In this document: piece after piece, positions 59,497 to 64,000 of the stretch | Layout of the letters: each line of letters starts with the position of its first letter | How positions within the stretch are numbered: the first letter of the stretch is position 1 | Assembly: GCA_943737045.1 (NCBI GenBank) | Contig: CALSFV010000205.1 | Coordinates: 2,000,001-2,064,000, forward strand | Length of the DNA: 64,000 nucleotides | Source: Parapristionchus giblindavisi | Taxonomy: Eukaryota > Nematoda > Chromadorea > Rhabditida > Diplogasteridae | Direction of reading: 5' to 3' | Translations under genes and position numbers: made by a program | Notes under the pieces: generated by a model | The model's database searches: none | What the model was told of the DNA's origin: nothing | The model's input: only the letters and a program-made list of their open reading frames with translations

Positions 59497-60785
59497 CTTA
59501 TAAACACAGCCGAGCAGTTTTTCATATCGTTCTGAATATGTTTTTTCGTGTCTGATTTTCGGATTTTTCGTCTTCTTTCCTCGTTGAACAGATACTACAG
59601 GCAATGAGATAATACCTATTGTAGCCCTGACAATTCTGTGCATAGTGGTCACATTCCCTTGACGATCCAAGTTTTCAGAGTCATCGATAATTGCAATCGA
59701 ATGTGAGATATGTGTAAATTGCAAAAATCGAAAATTAATTTTTTTGAAATTCGCAGGAGTAAGAGTTAGCTTTATAATGTCATTTTACTCGTAGCTATGC
59801 GTATACACAGAAAAATATACAAATAGACTCAGACTACATTTTTAAAAAATTGAGAAAAATAATTATTTTATTTTTATTTTCTCAAACTGCACATTGGGTC
59901 GACCGTCAAGTCAAGTTGATTCATAGGGCGGATGGTGGCTGATGAATGTCCGTTTACGAAAACAACTGCCACGTGAAGAATCGTCGTTTCGCAGATCTAG
60001 AATTTATTTTTTTTAAATCATCAAACTTGTAGCCTTCTACATCTCGCCCCGCCTCTCGATTGTCTCTCCGCTGCCTCTCTCTAACCCGGCTGACCTTCGC
60101 TGCGCGCTATATGATATATAAAAGAGATCGGCGTAGTTTCTGAACCATGCAAAACAAGAAGGTCTCTTCTACAAATAAAACAAGTGATTTTTATACGCTC
60201 AATACAGCTTTGGTTGCTGTACGCCACCTTCCAACCGATTTATATGAAAGAAACACATAAAATTTCAAGTTTGATGATCTAAAAAATAAATTCTAGATCT
60301 GCGAAACGACGATTCTTCACATGGACGGACATGCATCAGCCACCATCCGCCCTATGAATCAACTTGACTTGACGGTCGACTCAATGTGCAGTTTGAAAAA
60401 ATAAAAATGAAATAATTATTTTTCTCAATTTTTTAAAAATGTAGTCTGAGTCTATTTGTATATTTTTTTCTGTGTATGCGCATAGCTACGAGTAAAATGG
60501 CATTATAAAGCTAACTCTTACTCTTGCGAATTTCAAGAAATTTAATTTTCGTTTTTCGCAAAATACACATGTCGCACATTCGGTTGCAATTCTCGATGAC
60601 TCTGAAAACTTGGATTGTCAAGGGAATGTGACCACTATGCACAGAATTGTCAGGGCTACAATATGTACTATGTCATTGCCTGCAGTATCTGTTCAACGAG
60701 GATAGAAGACGAAAAATCCGAAAATCAGACACGAAAAAACATATTCAGAACGATATGAAATTACTGCTCGGCTGTGTTTATAAGA
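59497..60785. repeat. 1.29-kb imperfect palindrome
   Basis: CTTATAAACACAGCCGAGCAG at the left pairs with its complement at the right, and CGTCAAGTCAAGTTGATTCA (59910) with 60360. Arms reach about 600 bp with indels and meet near 60140, where the loop is GC-richer. No coding sequence or target duplication identified. Confidence 0.8.
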
Positions 60786-60799
60786 TTCGATCATTCATG

Positions 60800-61140
60800 A
60801 TTCGATTAATAAGGTGAATTAGCATAAAATAATTTATGTACGGTATGTAGAATAACTTTTGCTATTTTTCTGTCTTCACAGTTTAATCACGAAAATATTC
60901 GCCGGCTCCACCTTTTAATTGAGATTAAAGGCCCACCCCAAGCTATATATTTACTCTCCGCATTGGCAATACTCTCTCGTAGACAAAGAAAGCGAGAGAG
61001 TGTGTCCATAGCGGTGTGTTTCAAATTAGCTTGGGGTGTAGCTTTAAAGGTTGTGTCCCACGAATATTTTCGTGAACAAACTGTGAAGAAAGAAAGGTAG
61101 CAAAATTTGCTCTACATACCGTCCACTATTTATTTTATAC
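60800..61140. mobile_element. Foldback with a TTAA MITE at its centre
   Basis: The outer arms (TTATTTATGTACGG..., TCACGAAAATATTCG and complements) surround the MITE 60929-61043, flanked by TTAA (60925-60928, 61044-61047), ends AGGCCCACCCCAAGCT and near-complement. Same arrangement as at 41350-41530. Confidence 0.8.
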
Positions 61141-61390
61141 AGATTCAGCTAATTGATTGCTAGTAACATCAATGAACCATTATGCCGGCGCAGGGAAAGG
61201 CGCACTTTTTGTAAATTGAGGAAATTCTTGCGTCTAACGGGTAACGAGTCTGAACATTTGCCACTGCGCTATGGGATAGATGAGTGGCAGAGCTAACTTT
61301 TCCCATATCACTTTGCATTCGCACATGAGGGGTGTAGTGATTTACATGAATATTCGCGGGCCACCATCTTTAACAAATAAAATATCGGAA
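61141..61390 (-). other. tRNA-derived SINE-like repeat, inverted copy
   Basis: On the minus strand CATAGCGCAGTGGCAAATG matches box A of the repeat at 13980; box B is eroded. The body (GGCACATCTAT-type and GCATTTGC-type words) matches with moderate divergence. Confidence 0.45.
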
Positions 61391-61554
61391 TGAAAATTTG
61401 GTTTGGAATGAACTCCCTAGTAAAATGCTTCTCACGCGTTAAATAAGATTAATACTAATTCTTTTTTCTATTTCTAGACGTACGTGAAAATTTTTTTGAA
61501 CAAATGCAATAGCTTTTAATGAAAAGAGATGGTGATAATTCGCGATGAAGTTAA

Positions 61555-61845
61555 TGAATTAAAAGTATATTAATTATATTAATAGAAATAGCATAACATA
61601 TTATGGCGAATGTATATATATTGCAGAGCATCCTGCTAGAGGTACATCTATCTATATGACCTAGCTAGGTCATTTAGATAGACAGCGAGAAATAAGAAGA
61701 GAGAGAGAGAAGAAGAAGAAAGAGATAGAGAAGATGGTGAGACAGTATCTCTCTCCCTCTCTCTCCCTTCCCACTCTTATTGTTAGTTTCAAATTTTATA
61801 ATTCGTGCCACAAAATATCGAAAAGATTTCTCTTTATGCTACAGT
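61555..61845 (+). repeat. Conserved upstream block, duplicated copy
   Basis: AGCATCCTGCTAGAGG, ATATGACCTAGCTAGGTCAT, TTAGATAGACAGCGAG, purine run, CT run, then ATAATTCGTGCCACAAAATA. It is nearly the same as 49150-49385 and continues into the same Tc1 remnant. Confidence 0.65.
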
Positions 61846-61851
61846 GCTGGC

Positions 61852-63185
61852 CCAATATTTTAACATATTTTGGTTTTTCAGCCATAACTTTCTTTGCAGT
61901 GAATCATGTCTCTTTATTTTATATTTAGTATGTTTTTAGAGATAGTACTGTGAGATAGTGGACCTTTTTATGTCGATATTGGATCACGAACAAGAAAATT
62001 GTGGTAAATTTGCAAAAAAAGGGCAATTTTCCGCGAATTCAGCACCTGGGCATATCAGTCATTGGGGACATCGGGGCAGTTTGGATTCAGTTCTTCGTGG
62101 TTAATCCCATTGCGGGAATGACTGCCTGACAGTGTCGAGTCATGGAGTTGATCAGATTGTCGATGGTGGAGAAGGGAATCGTAGCTAAATCGAGCTGATG
62201 CTGCTCCAACTTCTCGGCCGCGTTCTTTGCCTTTCTCGTTCTTCTGTTACGTCATCCAACAATGATGTCGATGATATTCATGTCCGATGATTGGTTATGC
62301 CAGTCCATCTCCAGGACTCTGCGACGACGAAACCAGGTGGCAACTTGTGCAGACTGGTGCATAACTAAGGCGTGGAGGTTTGTGGAGATGGCGTCAGGGC
62401 TGCATTGTATTCTCCAATAATTCCCCATAGCAGTGGCGATAGAGTATACCCTAGATCCTGAACAGGGGCTCATTCCGTGACTGGAGAAGCATCTACAAAC
62501 AATGATGCTGCCTCCACCGTTCTTGACCATCGGGAACTTGTACTTGGGCTTGAAGGGAAAGCCTGTAGGATAGCGAAGCCACTTCTTGTCTTCTCTCCAT
62601 ATCCTGCCACGTGATGCACGTTCAGTGTATTACAGAATTAAAACTGTCCGAACTATACAAATTCCGCTATTTGCCGCGCAATGCTCAGACTCCGCCCACA
62701 TCTTAGCGCGACATACCATTTTCCCTTATTTCATCGATTTTTATGGCGTCTTCTCGTCATTTAATTGGGCTTTCAGCAAAAATAAAATTATATGCATTTA
62801 CAAAACGATCGGAAAAACCTCCCGAAATTAGGCGAAAATTTTGGAGTGCGTTTTTTCTCAACGGTGGAAAAGTTTACTATATTCGGCATTTGCGCGATGT
62901 ATGCAAAACTTTTGTAATTCTATAATAGATAGTCTCGGCTCCAGGCCACCCGAGCTTGCAATTCGTGGTTGACATCAACGTCTTCTTCACGGAACGACGC
63001 CCACCTTCCTGGAGATTTCGACGGATAGCCCGATGGGAAGGGCAAGGGCAATTGGGAGAGCTCACGACGTGTTCTATCTCCGAATATGCCCACCGAGCGT
63101 CCACGCCTGACTCCCGCACGATGGTCCGGTCCGTGACCGCGAGGGCTGCACGCGGCTTGCCCGATCCTCCGGTGATGTGAATAGA
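61852..63185 (-). pseudogene. Tc1-like element remnant, sister copy, with MITE
   Basis: Left end CAGTGCTGGCCCAAT after TA. The minus strand retains the transposase middle (VKNGGGSIIVCRCFSSHG, ANYWRIQ-like) and C-terminal WFRRRRV and DWHNQSSDMNIID; the N-terminal part is on the far side of the MITE. Frameshifts make it inactive. Confidence 0.82.
62630..62925. mobile_element. TA-target MITE (family A) with empty site in the duplicate
   Basis: TTACAGAATTAAAACTG to AATTCTATAA, 296 bp, flanked by TA (62628-62629, 62926-62927). The paralogous site at about 49982-49995 reads TTCAGTGTAGATAGTC with a single TA, so insertion and TA duplication are shown directly. Confidence 0.95.
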
Positions 63186-63694
63186 AATATATCACGCATG
63201 TCCCCAGAGAATTGATCTAAATTTACAATTGATCGGAATAGAGCGAAAAAAAAACGGCGCGAAGGCTGATAATTAAAGGGAGACTTCCGAGGCCGATTAA
63301 ACTAGGACGTTTCTGTATCGCGCAGTTTAGAGCACTGTATTATTCGTTCAGAAAATTTTTAAGTATTTTTTCAATCATGCTTATAATGTCGCAGACATCA
63401 GATAAGTCAAATTACCTCAACTTGCTTTGTTTGGTAGACTCCCTTATACTACCACCACTCCTACAACTTTTAACCGATCGTTATGAGTACAACTTTAAAA
63501 ATACTTTCGATACGATAATGCTATCGATTTTTCCAAGTATAGTAATATTAACAATATTTATCCTTACTTCAGGTACAGATACGAATTGGAAATTCGACTT
63601 CAATAGAACAAACAATTTAAAGATTACAGTATTTGCCAAAATAACGAATGAAATAATGCGATCGAATATAATAAGACATTTGCACCAAACGACA
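63186..63694. other. 3' flank of the edge RING gene
   Basis: Duplicate of 50276-50744 with a small insertion at about 63290. The 110-codon plus-strand frame at 63377-63709 is antisense to the terminal exon, and the other copy carries a frame-breaking difference. Confidence 0.6.
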
Positions 63695-64000
63695 TTAGAA
63701 TGTAGATAATTGTTCCTGAAAAGATTCAAATATTTTAATTTATTCATTGCTTAGAATTACAATACTGTTTCATTACAACTATACATATTTTTAAAACTAA
63801 CTTTTGTCAATCTAATAGCTGTATCGATCGATTCAATGATGATATTAGCTGATTGCATGAATGTATCACTGAATTCATCTACTGTTGATCTCAATTCGTT
63901 AGATTCCTAAATTTAGTTTATCCCGTCATAATTATCATTTTATTATATTACCTCCGGTGTGAAAATACAATCAGCAGCAGTAGAAATCTGTTCCCGGAGT
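63695..64000 (-). CDS. TRIM-like RING gene, last exons only (window edge)
   Basis: EQLSTF plus stop at 63715-63695, the preceding exon (ESNELRSTVDEFSDTF, then IESIDTAIRLTK) at about 63911-63808, and the end of the exon before it reaching the window edge. The 5' part, including the RING, lies beyond 64000. It is a tandem-duplicate sister of the gene at 50745-57660. Confidence 0.75.

Noticed and set aside
63377..63709. 110-codon plus-strand frame with hydrophobic stretch
   Set aside because: Antisense to the RING last exon, and the duplicate at 50426-50759 is frameshifted, so there is no sign of selection.

Overview
This is a eukaryotic window that reads as nematode, most likely a rhabditid (clade V). 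The evidence is short introns with T-rich AG acceptors, a TTTCAG-type acceptor 6-8 nt before several start codons (the expected layout of spliced-leader trans-splicing), and many Tc1-type elements whose ends resemble C. elegans Tc1. The species cannot be named from the sequence.

The only host genes I can support form one family: a local cluster of multi-exon paralogues encoding a TRIM-like protein. Its order is an N-terminal domain of about 228 residues that I do not recognise, then an internal C3HC4 RING, a C6H2 B-box-like zinc site and a helical/coiled-coil tail ending EQLSTF. Three copies look intact: plus strand 25691-28385 (17 exons, 478 aa by my exon count), minus strand 42262-38986 (with a novel Gly/Ser-rich tail), and minus strand 57660-50745. 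Another runs off the window end (64000-63695). Broken relatives lie at 6827-2301 (RING lost, transposon at a splice donor), 16965-15201 with an inverted partial copy at 17881-19116 (RING frameshift), and 32301-32127 (exons 1-2 only). By inference these are ubiquitin ligases; substrates are unknown.

Almost everything else is mobile DNA, often nested: Tc1/mariner elements (2950-3904, 32356-33916, 35764-38863, 42394-48175, 49396 and 61852 onwards), TA-, TTAA- and TNA-target MITEs and foldbacks, two hAT-like elements with 8-bp target duplications, a pair of elements with a 4-bp CCWG target duplication, and two non-LTR retrotransposons. One of these (42799-47009) has both ORFs, overlapping in a -1 frame at a C CCC CCA heptamer. 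The paralogous layout supplies empty sites that prove several insertions.

Layout. 1-2.2 kb: foldback and Tc1 debris. 2.3-8.2 kb: broken RING gene and its upstream region. 8.2-10.9 kb: retrotransposon inside a MITE. 11.0-23.3 kb: giant, apparently identical inverted repeat (5.5-kb arms, 1.4-kb spacer). 23.3-25.5 kb: nested hAT and CCWG elements. 25.7-28.4 kb: intact RING gene. 28.7-38.9 kb: foldbacks, hAT, Tc1s and a RING 5' fragment. 39.0-42.3 kb: intact RING gene. 42.4-48.2 kb: Tc1 with a retrotransposon in it. 48.9-64 kb: intact RING gene with a 3.6-kb element in intron 2, then a second copy of the 48.9-51.0 kb segment. A recurring block, a palindrome around ATGACCTAGCTAGGTCAT followed by a purine-then-pyrimidine tract, lies upstream of most cluster members.
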